This document shows, piece by piece, positions 46,307-54,552 of a stretch of 64,000 nucleotides of DNA (position 1 is the first letter of the stretch; each line of letters begins with the position of its first letter). This DNA is from Halomonas rhizosphaerae. GTDB taxonomy: Bacteria > Pseudomonadota > Gammaproteobacteria > Pseudomonadales > Halomonadaceae. Both the position numbers and the translations under genes were made by a program. The notes under the pieces are model-generated. The model saw only the letters and a list, made by a program, of their open reading frames with translations. It made no database searches and had not been told where the DNA came from. The stretch is taken from the NCBI RefSeq assembly GCF_030010555.1, contig NZ_JASCQP010000038.1, forward strand, positions 17,420-81,419. The letters are read 5' to 3'.

Positions 46307-46630
46307 ATGCATGGGCTATGCGGCGATTAGGTAGGTTATTGAGTCGAAATACCTTCAAAAGCGCGGAAATCTATGCACCAGATTAATGCATTAAAATAAC
46401 TTCATAGATGGTGTTTCAACGAAGCTGTCTCTGCCGATGGGGCGAACGGGGGCGCGCCCCCTGGAGGCGGCCCGCCATGCCGGCGTTCTGCAAGGGGAAG
46501 GTGCGGGGCGTCATGGGTCCGGCGCCGGCCTTGGAGCGGTGGTGACAGTTCTTGCACATCTTGTGCTTGAGTCCGGCCAGTGGTCTATATATGGTACTGA
46601 GCCATCGGGATCCACGGTGCTGGCGACGGC
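46307..46630. other. Intergenic region without a supported gene
   Basis: The first 120 bases are AT-rich relative to the surroundings and contain the perfect palindrome TTAATGCATTAA (46383-46394) inside wider arms ATCTATG (46369) and CATAGAT (46403). The second half is GC-rich. One short open frame (46437-46634) lacks a ribosome binding site and I do not support it. Confidence 0.5.
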
Positions 46631-46672
46631 TTGACGCATGTCAGTGCAGGCGGTTTAGATGGCCCCTAGGAT
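46631..46672 (+). promoter_or_regulatory. Class II FNR/ANR-type promoter of ubiT-nrdJ
   Basis: Box TTGACGCATGTCAG (46631-46644, centre 46637.5) and -10 TAGGAT (46667-46672). The predicted start near 46679 puts the box at -41.5, the standard position for FNR-activated promoters. It precedes ubiT by about 40 nt. Confidence 0.65.
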
Positions 46673-46719
46673 GAGCGGTTCGGCGGCCCAGCCGCGTCGA
46701 CGTCATCAGGAGAACTCCC

Positions 46720-47205
46720 ATGTCCCTGCCCCTACCGTCCCTGTCGCTTCCGCGCCCGCCCGTCCCGAGCCGTCTGATCCGCACCCTGGACCCCTGTGTG
46801 CCCCTGGCCGCCAAGCGCCGACTGGTGGAGCCGGTGCTCAACCGCACCTTCGCCGAGCCGCTGGCGGAGGGCGAGTTCGATGCCCTGGAGGGGCGCCGGA
46901 TCAGCCTGGCCATCGACGATCTCGGCGTGACGCTGACACTGAGTCTCGAGGCGCAGCGCCTGGTGCTTTGCCACGCGCCAGGCGAGGCCACCATCCGTGG
47001 CGGCTGGCGCGAGTTCCTCTGCCTGGCCACCCGGCGCGAGGATCCCGACAGCCTGTTCTTCCAGCGTCGCCTGCTGATCGAGGGCGACACCGAGCTGGGC
47101 CTGATGGTCAAGAACCTCCTCGACGGACGCGAGGAGGGCCTGGCCCAGGGCCGCCTCGGCGACTGGCTCCACCGCCTGGAGCGCCTCGCGGCCCGCGATC
47201 ACTGA
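46720..47205 (+). CDS. ubiT: UbiT, accessory factor of oxygen-independent ubiquinone synthesis
   Basis: 161 residues, SCP2 lipid-binding fold. UbiT binds isoprenoid quinone intermediates and works with the UbiU-UbiV hydroxylase when oxygen is absent. Matches to UbiT/YhbT: LAAKRRLVEPVLNRTFAEPL, GEFDALEGRRISLAIDDLG, FFQRRLLIEGDTELGLMVKN. CAGGAG lies eight bases before the ATG. Its partners ubiU and ubiV lie 4 kb downstream on the other strand, with ribonucleotide reductase genes between. Confidence 0.9.
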   Translation: MSLPLPSLSLPRPPVPSRLIRTLDPCVPLAAKRRLVEPVLNRTFAEPLAEGEFDALEGRRISLAIDDLGVTLTLSLEAQRLVLCHAPGEATIRGGWREFLCLATRREDPDSLFFQRRLLIEGDTELGLMVKNLLDGREEGLAQGRLGDWLHRLERLAARDH

Positions 47206-47276
47206 CCCGCCGCCCGCGGCATCCGAAGACCGAAAGCGTTACACCGACAACGAGACACCGCTCTGGAGACCCCCGC

Positions 47277-49388
47277 ATGAGCACATCCGCCAAGGCCGTC
47301 AAGACCTCCAATGAGGTGCCCCTGCAGTTGCCCTCCCGCGACATCTGGGATGCCAAGTACCGCCTCAAGGACCGTCACGGCCACCCCGTGGACAAGGACG
47401 TCACCGCCACCTGGGATCGCGTGGCACGGGCCCTGGCGGCCGTGGAGGGCGACAAGGCGGAGGAGTGGCTGCCCCGATTCCGCTGGGCGCTGGAGAACGG
47501 GGCCATCCCGGCGGGGCGGATCATGTCCAATGCCGGCGCCGAGGCCTATAAGCCGGCGGTGAGCCTGATCAACTGCACCGTCTCGCGCACCATCCGCGAC
47601 TCCATGCACGACATCCTCGACTCGGTGGTGGATGCCGGCATGACCCTCAAGGCGGGCTGCGGCATCGGCTACGAGTTCTCCACCCTGCGCCACAAGGGGG
47701 CCTTCGTGTTCGGCGCCGGCGCCGGCACCAACGGCCCGCTGGCGTTCATGGATATCTACGACAAGATGTGTTTCACGGTGGCCTCGGCGGGCGGGCGCCG
47801 CGGCGCCCAGATGGGCACCTTCGACGTCGGCCATCCCGACGTCCGTCAGTTCATCGAGGCCAAGCGCGAGGCGGGCCGCCTGCGCCAGTTCAACCTCAGC
47901 CTGCTGATCACCGACGAGTTCATGGAAGCGGTGAAACAGGACGCCGACTGGCCGCTGGCCTTCCCGCTCCACGAGGGCGAGAAGGACGATGTCGAGGAGG
48001 GCGAGCTGATCTACCGCGACTGGCCGGTGATCGAGGAGGGCTATACCGTCGACGCCGAGGGGCGCGTGGCCTGCCGCATCGTCGAGGTGATCAAGGCCCG
48101 CGAGCTGTGGGACACCATCATGGCCTCGACCTACGACTTCGCCGAGCCGGGCTTCATCCTGATCGACCAGGTCAACCGCATGAACAACAACTGGTTCTGC
48201 GAGGAGATCCGCGCCACCAACCCCTGCGGCGAGCAGCCGCTGCCGCCGGAGGGCGCCTGCCTGCTCGGCTCGGTGAACCTGACCCGCTTCGTCATCGACC
48301 CCTTCGGCAGGAAGCCCCGCTTCGACTGGGAGCGCTACCGCCAGGTGGTGGCGATCTTCACCCGCATGCTCGACAACGTGGTGGAGATCAGCGGCCTGCC
48401 CCTGGAAGGGCAGCGCAAGGAGATCGAGGCCAAGCGCCGCCACGGCATGGGCTTCCTGGGCCTGGGCTCCACCCTGACCATGCTCAAGATCCCCTACGGC
48501 TCCCCCGAGTCGCTGGCCTTCACCGAGGAGGTAAGCCGCAACCTGGCCCTGGAGGGCTGGAAGCAGGCGCTCGAACTCTCCCGCGAGAAGGGCGTGGCGC
48601 CGGCCCTGGCCGAGGACTACGAGATCACCCCGCGGATGATGCGCGAGCGTCCCGAGCTCAAGCAGGACGGCTACGAGGTGGGCGACAAGGTCCCCGGCCG
48701 CATCCTGCACGCCCGCTACAGCCGCTACATGCAGAAGGTCGCCGAGGTGGAGCCGGAACTGGTCGCGCAACTCGCCGAGCACGGCGCGCGCTTCACCCAC
48801 CACAGCTCCATCGCGCCCACCGGCACCATCTCGCTGTCGCTGGGCAACAACGCCTCCAACGGCATCGAACCCTCCTTCTCGCACCGCTACTTCCGCAATG
48901 TCATCCAGTCGGGCAAGAAGACCAAGGAGCAGGTCGAGGTGGTCTCCTTCGAGCTGGCCGCCTATCGCCACTTCATCGCCGCCGACGCCGTGGAGAGCGA
49001 CCTGCCCGACTACTTCATCACCGCCGACGCGGTGAGCCCCAAGCAGCACGTGGCGGTGCAGGCGGCGGCCCAGGTGTGGGTCGACTCGGCCATCTCCAAG
49101 ACGGTCAACGTGCCCACCGAGTTCCCCTTCGAGGCGTTCAAGGACCTCTACCTGGACGCCTATGCCAGCAAGCTCAAGGGCTGCACCACCTTCCGCTTCA
49201 ACCCGGAGGCCTTCCAGGGCGTGCTGGTGCGCGAGGACGACCTCAAGAACACCACCTACGTCTTTGAGCTGGAGAACGGCGAGACCGTGGAGCTGGCCGG
49301 CGACGAGAAGGTCATCTACGACGGCGAGGAGCACAACGCGGCGAACCTCTACGACGCGCTGAAGGAAGGCACCTATGGCAAGTGGTAA
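47277..49388 (+). CDS. nrdJa: Adenosylcobalamin-dependent ribonucleotide reductase, large part (NrdJa)
   Basis: Class II ribonucleotide reductase catalytic barrel, 703 residues from the ATG at 47277 (MSTSAKAVKTS) with CTGGAG upstream; the frame is open further upstream but that part overlaps ubiT. Makes deoxynucleotides with or without oxygen using vitamin B12. Motifs: SNAGAEAYKPAVSLINCTV with an active-site Cys, NPCGEQPLPPEGACLLGSVN with the thiyl Cys and Glu, and the conserved APTGTISLSLGNNASNGIEP. The C-terminal redox-Cys part is on the next gene, as in Pseudomonas aeruginosa. Confidence 0.95.
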   Translation: MSTSAKAVKTSNEVPLQLPSRDIWDAKYRLKDRHGHPVDKDVTATWDRVARALAAVEGDKAEEWLPRFRWALENGAIPAGRIMSNAGAEAYKPAVSLINCTVSRTIRDSMHDILDSVVDAGMTLKAGCGIGYEFSTLRHKGAFVFGAGAGTNGPLAFMDIYDKMCFTVASAGGRRGAQMGTFDVGHPDVRQFIEAKREAGRLRQFNLSLLITDEFMEAVKQDADWPLAFPLHEGEKDDVEEGELIYRDWPVIEEGYTVDAEGRVACRIVEVIKARELWDTIMASTYDFAEPGFILIDQVNRMNNNWFCEEIRATNPCGEQPLPPEGACLLGSVNLTRFVIDPFGRKPRFDWERYRQVVAIFTRMLDNVVEISGLPLEGQRKEIEAKRRHGMGFLGLGSTLTMLKIPYGSPESLAFTEEVSRNLALEGWKQALELSREKGVAPALAEDYEITPRMMRERPELKQDGYEVGDKVPGRILHARYSRYMQKVAEVEPELVAQLAEHGARFTHHSSIAPTGTISLSLGNNASNGIEPSFSHRYFRNVIQSGKKTKEQVEVVSFELAAYRHFIAADAVESDLPDYFITADAVSPKQHVAVQAAAQVWVDSAISKTVNVPTEFPFEAFKDLYLDAYASKLKGCTTFRFNPEAFQGVLVREDDLKNTTYVFELENGETVELAGDEKVIYDGEEHNAANLYDALKEGTYGKW

Positions 49389-49442
49389 GCCGATCTGCCT
49401 GATGCCCAGCGTCAACCACCAACTTTCCGGAGGAGCCCCCTG

Positions 49443-50195
49443 ATGGCCGTCGAGATCAATTCCAAGATCGTGTCCTACAGCGTCAAGAAGGCGGTGGAAG
49501 AACCGCCCTTGGCCGAGGAGAACCCGCTCACGGTGCGCATCCCCTCGCGCCCCGAGGGCACCCTGGAGGCCGTGTCGGAGAAGATCTCCTACGTCGGCGC
49601 CGAGGGGCGCAAGAAGGTCTACCTGCTGGTCTCGTTCATGCCGGTGGAGGGCGTGCTCAACGGCAAGCGGGTGGTGATCGAGCGCCCGGTGGAGTTCTTC
49701 TTTCCCTCCGGCCAGCTCTCCAGCGAACACCAGTGGATCACCGCCACCATGCGCAGCCTGTCGCTGGCCGCCCGCGGCGGCTACGTCACCCAGGCGGTGG
49801 CCGACCTGCGCAAGGTGGCCTGGGACAAGGGGCTGGTGCGCTGCGGCATGAATCGCTGGGGCAAGCCGATGTTCCATGACTCCGAGGTCGCGGCCATCGC
49901 CTGGTCGATCCAGCAGATCCTCTTTCGCCGAGGCTTCCTCGACCAGGACGGCAACCAGGTGCCGGTGGAGGAACTGGTCAGCCGCTATGCCCAGCGCCTG
50001 GCCAGCGGCCATCCCTGGCAGCCGCCCACTGCGGAGGAGATCGAGCAGGCCGAGCGCAAGGCCCAGGAGGCCTCCCGTGCCAAGGGTGATGGCCCCACCG
50101 TGGTGGGCCACTGCCCCGAGTGCAACGGCGAGCTGATCATGATGGACGGCTGCCCCACCTGCTACTCCGGGTGCGGCTGGTCCAAGTGCGGGTAA
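49443..50195 (+). CDS. nrdJb: Class II ribonucleotide reductase, C-terminal part (NrdJb)
   Basis: 250 residues; the separately encoded C-terminal half of a split NrdJ. It ends in a zinc/redox cysteine module CPECNGELIMMDGCPTCYSGCGWSKCG whose cysteines re-reduce the active site of NrdJa. GGAGGAG precedes the ATG. 54 nt after nrdJa. The split is natural in pseudomonads and relatives, not a frameshift here, since the reading frame starts with its own ribosome binding site. Confidence 0.92.
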   Translation: MAVEINSKIVSYSVKKAVEEPPLAEENPLTVRIPSRPEGTLEAVSEKISYVGAEGRKKVYLLVSFMPVEGVLNGKRVVIERPVEFFFPSGQLSSEHQWITATMRSLSLAARGGYVTQAVADLRKVAWDKGLVRCGMNRWGKPMFHDSEVAAIAWSIQQILFRRGFLDQDGNQVPVEELVSRYAQRLASGHPWQPPTAEEIEQAERKAQEASRAKGDGPTVVGHCPECNGELIMMDGCPTCYSGCGWSKCG

Positions 50196-50214
50196 GAAGC
50201 TAAAGGGAAGACAC

Positions 50215-50241
50215 AAAAAAGGGCGCTCATGAAGAGCGCCC
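50215..50241 (-). terminator. Rho-independent terminator of the minus-strand nrdG-like/ubiVU transcript
   Basis: Stem GGGCGCTC/GAGCGCCC. Read on the minus strand it is followed by TTTTTT, so it ends the transcript arriving from ubiU-ubiV-nrdG. For the plus strand it lacks a T tract but could still act on nrdJb. Confidence 0.8.
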
Positions 50242-50385
50242 CGTGCTTGATAGTATTGTAAGAGCAAATCCAAGGGTGTCCTTGGTCTAGCCCTCCATCA
50301 CTCTCAAGACTTTCTTGGTCGAATGTATTGTAGGTGGTGGTGGTCTAGCTCGTCAACGGCAGAAGCTCGTTCTGGAGGTTTGCCA

Positions 50386-50523
50386 ATGAGTAAGTTGAAG
50401 CGTGCTATCACCATCACAATTTCCATTACCGTTAAGGCTAATAAATGTGTGTGGCCTTTGGTGATGTTGAACGTTATCCAGTACTTACCCACGCAATTCG
50501 AAGTGATCGAAATGGCAGTCTAG
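50386..50523 (+). CDS. Possible 45-residue protein in a low-GC island
   Basis: ATG at 50386 has a perfect GGAGG seven bases upstream, and the frame runs 45 codons (MSKLKRAITITISITVKANK to EVIEMAV), overlapping the end of the nrdG-like gene. The stretch 50240-50510 is visibly richer in A and T than its surroundings and uses codons unlike neighbouring genes. No family recognised; hydrophobic beta-like pattern. It may be a real small protein or a remnant of inserted DNA. The remainder of the 289-nt gap shows only the terminator. Confidence 0.3.
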   Translation: MSKLKRAITITISITVKANKCVWPLVMLNVIQYLPTQFEVIEMAV

Positions 50524-51231
50524 CCGTCGCACCAGCGCCTCCAGGGCCTCACGGGACGGGGCGCCGGCCACCGGCAGGCAGTAGTCGGGGTCGCGGCAGC
50601 GCTCCACGCGGGCCACCTGCAGGGCATAGCGATGCACGCCGCAGTCGGCCAGCGTCATGGCCAGACGCTCCAGGTCCTCCAGGGCGAAGTCCCGCCAGTG
50701 CACCGTGGTGCGGCACTCGAAGGGAGTGTCGCCCTCCAGCAGCAGCGAGAGGCTGCGGGCATGCTGCTGCCAGATGCCGCGGCGACCGCAGACCCGGTCG
50801 AAGTCCCGCCCGCGGCCCTTGACGTCCAGGGCCACCCAGTCCAATTGCGGCAGCAGGGCGGCCAGGCGCTCCGGGTAGGGGCCAGCAGTATGCAGGCCCA
50901 CGGCCAGTCCCATCTCGCGCGCCTGTCCGAGGGCGCGGGGGAGGTCGGCATGCAGGCTGGGCTCGCCGCCGCTGAACACCACCGCATCCAGCCCGTCGGG
51001 CCGGGCCTCCAGGAAGGCGCGCATCGCCTCCCACTCGCCGGGCTCGCCGCGGCGGGGACTGGCCATCTCGCTGACCTCGCAGTAGCCGCACTGCAGGGGA
51101 CAGCCCTGGAGATGGATCACGGCGGCGCGCCGGCCCGGGAAGTCCGCCATGCTCGACGCGGTCAGGCTCGCCACCGGCAGGCGGATGTCGGTTGCCTCGG
51201 CCGGCTCCAGGCGCAGGAGCGGCCCGATCAT
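50485..51231 (-). CDS. nrdG: Radical SAM protein, anaerobic ribonucleotide reductase activase-like
   Basis: 248 residues with C-x3-C-x2-C at Cys44, Cys48 and Cys51 (QGCPLQCGYC), and GGEPSLH as SAM-binding motif. The form is that of NrdG-type activases, which make the glycyl radical of class III reductase NrdD. No nrdD is in this window and the neighbouring NrdJ does not need an activase. It overlaps ubiV by four bases, so it belongs to the ubiUV operon. The function could be NrdD activation in trans or activation of another glycyl-radical enzyme. Confidence 0.8.
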   Translation of the reverse strand: MIGPLLRLEPAEATDIRLPVASLTASSMADFPGRRAAVIHLQGCPLQCGYCEVSEMASPRRGEPGEWEAMRAFLEARPDGLDAVVFSGGEPSLHADLPRALGQAREMGLAVGLHTAGPYPERLAALLPQLDWVALDVKGRGRDFDRVCGRRGIWQQHARSLSLLLEGDTPFECRTTVHWRDFALEDLERLAMTLADCGVHRYALQVARVERCRDPDYCLPVAGAPSREALEALVRRLDCHFDHFELRG

Positions 51232-52160
51232 GGCGCGGCCCCCCCGCGGGTGTTGTCCATGCCGGGCCGCCCGTGCCAGTAGCCGTCGCAGACCTCGGCG
51301 TCCACCAGGGCCAGCGGGTCGGGGGCGGGCAGCGCGCCGCGCCGGGCCGCATCGAAGGCGCTGACCACCTCGGCCATGCCCTCGGGCCGCGGGCTCAGCC
51401 GGGCGATCCCGACGCCCATCCCGGCCATGTCACCCACCTCGTGGCGCAGGTCCTGGCAGGCGCCGGAGAGGGTCTGGATGCCGTTGAGGGTGAATACCTC
51501 CCTCGACTCCTGGGAGCGAAGCGCCAGGCCCTGGGGGTACTTCTGGCAGACGAACCGGCAGCGGTCCTTGGGCTTCTGGTGGCGCCGCGCGGTGAAGCAG
51601 CGCGACGACCAGGCCAGCGGCAGGTGGCCGTAGGCGAACACCTCGCAGGGGGCCTCAATCCCCTGCTCGCGGCAGTCGGCCAGCAGCCGGGCGAGGTCAC
51701 TCCGCGACATCTCCACGGGGGCCTGCCACCCTTGCATGCCCGCGCGGGCCAGCACCGCCAGGGTGGCGGGGTTGTAGAGGTTCAGCGCCGCGCCGGCGAC
51801 GAAGGGCATTCCGGCCGCCGAGAGGCGCTGCACCGCACTCTGGTCGTTGGCCTCGACGGTGAACTCGCCGTTGTCGCACAGCTTGCGCAGGTCGCGCAGG
51901 TCCGCCTCGGACTCGATCAGGGTCTGGCTGGCCAGCACGACCCGCTTGCCGCTCTGGGCCAGTTCGCGGCCCAGCCCCAGCCAGTCGTCGAGCTTCATGT
52001 CGCGACGCCGGGAGCAGACCGTCTCGCCCAGGGTGACGAACTCGACGGGCCAGTCGGCGGCCTCGCGGTAGAAGTCAGCATAGTGCTCGCGGGTCCAGTA
52101 GAAGAGCACCGGGCCCAGGGCGAGCTGCAGGGAAGACGAAGGAGAGGAGGAAGTCGGCAT
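51228..52160 (-). CDS. ubiV: UbiV, oxygen-independent ubiquinone hydroxylase subunit
   Basis: 310 residues, U32 'peptidase' family. With UbiU it hydroxylates ubiquinone precursors without oxygen, using prephenate as oxygen donor in Escherichia coli. The 4Fe-4S cysteines are seen at 49 (GETVCSRRR), 188 (SSRCFTA), 201 and 205 (DRCRFVC), the UbiV spacing. The coupled gene order is ubiU, ubiV, nrdG-like. Confidence 0.93.
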   Translation of the reverse strand: MPTSSSPSSSLQLALGPVLFYWTREHYADFYREAADWPVEFVTLGETVCSRRRDMKLDDWLGLGRELAQSGKRVVLASQTLIESEADLRDLRKLCDNGEFTVEANDQSAVQRLSAAGMPFVAGAALNLYNPATLAVLARAGMQGWQAPVEMSRSDLARLLADCREQGIEAPCEVFAYGHLPLAWSSRCFTARRHQKPKDRCRFVCQKYPQGLALRSQESREVFTLNGIQTLSGACQDLRHEVGDMAGMGVGIARLSPRPEGMAEVVSAFDAARRGALPAPDPLALVDAEVCDGYWHGRPGMDNTRGGAAP

Positions 52161-52181
52161 GGTGGCTCCTGTGAGGTGACG

Positions 52182-53177
52182 CTATTTCCAGCGGCGCTCG
52201 TAGGCACCCAGGGTGGTGGTGGCGCCCTCGGAGAGCTCGCCGAGACCGGCCATCCAGGTGGGGTCGGGGTGGAAGTGCCCGGGTGCCCGATCGACACGAT
52301 CCAGCGCCTGGCGCCAGATGCCGGCGACCTTCGACACGTAGGCGGGGCTGCGCTGGCGGCCCTCGATCTTCACCGCGCTGATGCCCAGCTCGCGAAGCTC
52401 CGGGAGCAGCTCCAGGGTGTTGAGGCTGGTGGGCTCCTCGATGGCGTGGTAGGTCTCGCCCCCCACCTCGAAGCGCCCCTTGCACAGGGTCGGGTAGCCG
52501 GCGCGCTCGCCCTCGGCGTAGCGGTCGATCAGCACGCCGTTGAGGCGTGACTCCAGGCCCCGTGGGGTCTCCTCCCAGCGCACATGGGCCGCCGGCGAGC
52601 AGACGCCGCGAGTGTTGGGGGACTCGCCGGTGAGGTAGGACGACAGGTAGCAGCGCCCCTCGGCCATGATGCAGAGGCTGCCGAAGGCGAACACTTCGAG
52701 CTCCACCGGGCTCTGCTTCGCCAGGTCGCGTACCTGGGTGATGGAGAGCACGCGGGGCAGCACGGCGCGCCTGATGCCGAACTGCTCGTGGTAGAAGCGC
52801 AGCGCCTCGTGGCTCGTCGCCGAGCCCTGCACAGAGAGGTGGCGGGCGAGGTCCGGATGGCGGCGGGCGGCGTAGTCGAGCAGCCCCATGTCGGCCATGA
52901 TCAGGGCGTCGACGCCCAGCTCGGCGGCCTGGTCCACGGCGCGGGTCCACATCGCCCAGCCGTCCGGCTGGGGATAGGTGTTGATGGCGCAGAACACCCG
53001 CTTGCCGCGGGCGTGGGCGTAGTCGATGCCCTCCCGGGCGCGCCTGTCGGTGAAGTTGAGGCCGGCGAACTGACGGGCGTTGGTGGTGTTCTGAAAGCCG
53101 AAGTAGACGGCATCGGCGCCCTCGTCCACGGCACGCTTCAGGGCGGGCAGGTTGCCGGCGGGGCAGACGAGCTCCAT
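52182..53177 (-). CDS. ubiU: UbiU, oxygen-independent ubiquinone hydroxylase subunit
   Basis: 331 residues, U32 family. The four cluster cysteines fall at 169, 176, 193 and 232 (GSLCIMAEGRCYLSS, TRGVCSPA, TLCKGRFEV), matching Escherichia coli UbiU numbering as I recall it. N-terminal MELVCPAGNLPALKRAVDEG. AGGAG precedes the ATG. First gene of the minus-strand operon, behind an FNR-type promoter. Confidence 0.95.
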   Translation of the reverse strand: MELVCPAGNLPALKRAVDEGADAVYFGFQNTTNARQFAGLNFTDRRAREGIDYAHARGKRVFCAINTYPQPDGWAMWTRAVDQAAELGVDALIMADMGLLDYAARRHPDLARHLSVQGSATSHEALRFYHEQFGIRRAVLPRVLSITQVRDLAKQSPVELEVFAFGSLCIMAEGRCYLSSYLTGESPNTRGVCSPAAHVRWEETPRGLESRLNGVLIDRYAEGERAGYPTLCKGRFEVGGETYHAIEEPTSLNTLELLPELRELGISAVKIEGRQRSPAYVSKVAGIWRQALDRVDRAPGHFHPDPTWMAGLGELSEGATTTLGAYERRWK

Positions 53178-53207
53178 GGCGAGACTCCTCTCGATGAAAA
53201 CCCGACC

Positions 53208-53249
53208 ATGCTAGTCGACCATCCCAGCCGGGCCCTTGACTGGTGTCAT
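53208..53249 (-). promoter_or_regulatory. Class II FNR/ANR-type promoter of ubiUV
   Basis: Box TTGACTGGTGTCAT (53236-53249, centre 53242.5) with minus-strand -10 TAGCAT (53213-53208). The predicted start near 53201 gives -41.5. Same geometry and a near-identical -10 as the ubiT-nrdJ promoter. Confidence 0.65.
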
Positions 53250-53273
53250 GGCGAGGCGGCATTCGCGTTGGCC

Positions 53274-53287
53274 GTGATGCAGGTCAT
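53274..53287. promoter_or_regulatory. FNR-type box upstream of the globin gene
   Basis: GTGATGCAGGTCAT keeps TGAT and GTCA around four bases (two mismatches to TTGAT-N4-ATCAA-type sites). A -10-like CTAGTC at 53339-53344 would place it near -70. Weaker than the ubiUV box. Confidence 0.4.
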
Positions 53288-53376
53288 GGCGGGGGCATGA
53301 AGATGACATCCGGCGAGGCCTTGCGCGTGCGTCTGGCCTAGTCTTGGATCAGGCCTGCTCACCAGGCGGGGTGGTC

Positions 53377-53805
53377 ATGGACATTGAACGCCTGTTCGAT
53401 GCCAGTTACGTGCGGGTGCTGAGCGGGGAGGTCGAGGGACAGGCGTTCTTCGAGGCCTTCTACGAGCGCTTTCTTGCGGCCTCCCCGGAGGTGGCGGTGA
53501 AGTTTCGCCATACCGACATGGCGCGCCAGCGGGCCATGCTCAAGAAGGCCTTCTATCACCTGCTGGCGTTCTACGCGTCGAGCCATGCCGACTACTACCT
53601 GCAGCAGGTGGCGATCAGCCACGATCGCGCCCACCTGGACATCGCCCCGGCGCTCTATGACCTCTGGCTCGAGACCCTGATCGACACGGTTCGCACCTTC
53701 GACGAGCAGTTCGATGACGAGGTAGAGCTGGCCTGGCGGCTGGTGATGACGCCGGGCATCGTCTTCATGACCTTCCATTACGACCGCGGCACCCGTTGCG
53801 ACTAG
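53377..53805 (+). CDS. Single-domain globin
   Basis: 142 residues from the ATG at 53377 (MDIERLFDASYVRVL). All-helical globin fold: FYERFLAASPEVAVKFRHTDMARQRAMLKKAF (helices B-E) and the proximal-helix region ISHDRAHLDIAPALYDLW carrying the likely heme-ligating His. No reductase domain is fused, so it is not flavohemoglobin Hmp. Oxygen or NO binding is likely. It lies among NO- and anoxia-related genes. Confidence 0.85.
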   Translation: MDIERLFDASYVRVLSGEVEGQAFFEAFYERFLAASPEVAVKFRHTDMARQRAMLKKAFYHLLAFYASSHADYYLQQVAISHDRAHLDIAPALYDLWLETLIDTVRTFDEQFDDEVELAWRLVMTPGIVFMTFHYDRGTRCD

Positions 53806-53874
53806 GCCGATGCAACGAGCCCCATGGGCGGATGTCCATGGGGGCCGATACCGTGGAATCAGCAGATTGCCGAA

Positions 53875-54492
53875 TCAGGAAGCGGTCGCCGGCCTGGCGT
53901 CGCAGAGCGGGCAGAAGTCGGCCTGCTCACTGTGGCCCAGACGCAGCCCGGTGTGGTGATCGGCGATCTGCCGGTATAGCTTCTGGAAGCCGTGGCTGCC
54001 CTCGGCGGGGCTCGCAAGCGGGATGCGGGGCGACATCTCATCCAACTCGGCGGCGGGGATACAGCGCTCGATGAGCGGATAGAGGTGGCGGTTCTCGCTG
54101 TGCAGGTGATGGTGATAGAGCTCGCTGAAGGCGCGAGCCAGGTTGAGTCGGCCGGGGTCGAGCTCATCCTCCGGCACCTCATCCGCCTGGCGGCGGAAGC
54201 TCGCCTCGAGTTCGTTTCCATCGCGGGTGATCCGCCGGTGCTCCTCGCTGAGCACCGCGAGCAGCTCGCCGCTCTGCGCATGGCAGCCGGCCAGACGGGC
54301 GAAGAGGACATCCTCTACCGGATGGTGCCACTCCTCGGGCTGGTGGGTCAGGTAGTGGCATAGCCTGGCCAGCAGTCGGTAGTCGGGGAGCTCGTCGCAG
54401 GCCGCGATATGCAGCTGGCGGTCGAGGATGCAGAGCAGCGCCGCATAGCGATGGTGGTCGGCGTGCAGGCGTTCGAGAACGATGGCTTTCAT
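53875..54492 (-). CDS. Hemerythrin-domain protein
   Basis: 205 residues. Diiron HHE cation-binding motifs: LHADHHRYAALLC, LTHQPEEWHHPVEDVLF, SEEHRRI and YHHHLHSENRHLYPL. A C-terminal extension ends with CPLCDA (C-x2-C), which could bind another metal. It may store or sense oxygen/NO or protect iron. It lies on the same strand, 60 nt after ric, and may be co-transcribed from the NorR-controlled promoter. Confidence 0.88.
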   Translation of the reverse strand: MKAIVLERLHADHHRYAALLCILDRQLHIAACDELPDYRLLARLCHYLTHQPEEWHHPVEDVLFARLAGCHAQSGELLAVLSEEHRRITRDGNELEASFRRQADEVPEDELDPGRLNLARAFSELYHHHLHSENRHLYPLIERCIPAAELDEMSPRIPLASPAEGSHGFQKLYRQIADHHTGLRLGHSEQADFCPLCDARPATAS

Positions 54493-54552
54493 GGTGGCCT
54501 CCCTGACGCGCCACCGGCATGGCGACGCGTCGCGGTTGGGTGCGCCTGGCGC

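Noticed and set aside
46437..46634. 65-codon plus-strand frame between gdhA and ubiT
   Set aside because: No ribosome binding site, low-complexity product, and it overlaps the FNR-type box region.
49388..49443. nrdJa/nrdJb as a frameshifted single gene
   Set aside because: nrdJb has its own start and strong ribosome binding site, and a split NrdJ is known in pseudomonads.
47199..50273. Long open frame on the minus strand opposite nrdJab (over 1000 codons)
   Set aside because: A mirror of the GC-rich coding sequence; it has no recognisable domains, while the plus strand has clear NrdJ motifs.
50304..50492. 62-codon minus-strand frame in the AT-rich gap
   Set aside because: No Shine-Dalgarno sequence, and it overlaps the nrdG-like gene end on the same strand; the plus-strand frame is the better candidate.
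53819..53846. GCCCCATGG/CCATGGGGGC hairpin after the globin gene
   Set aside because: The stem has a bulge and no T tract; too weak to call a terminator.
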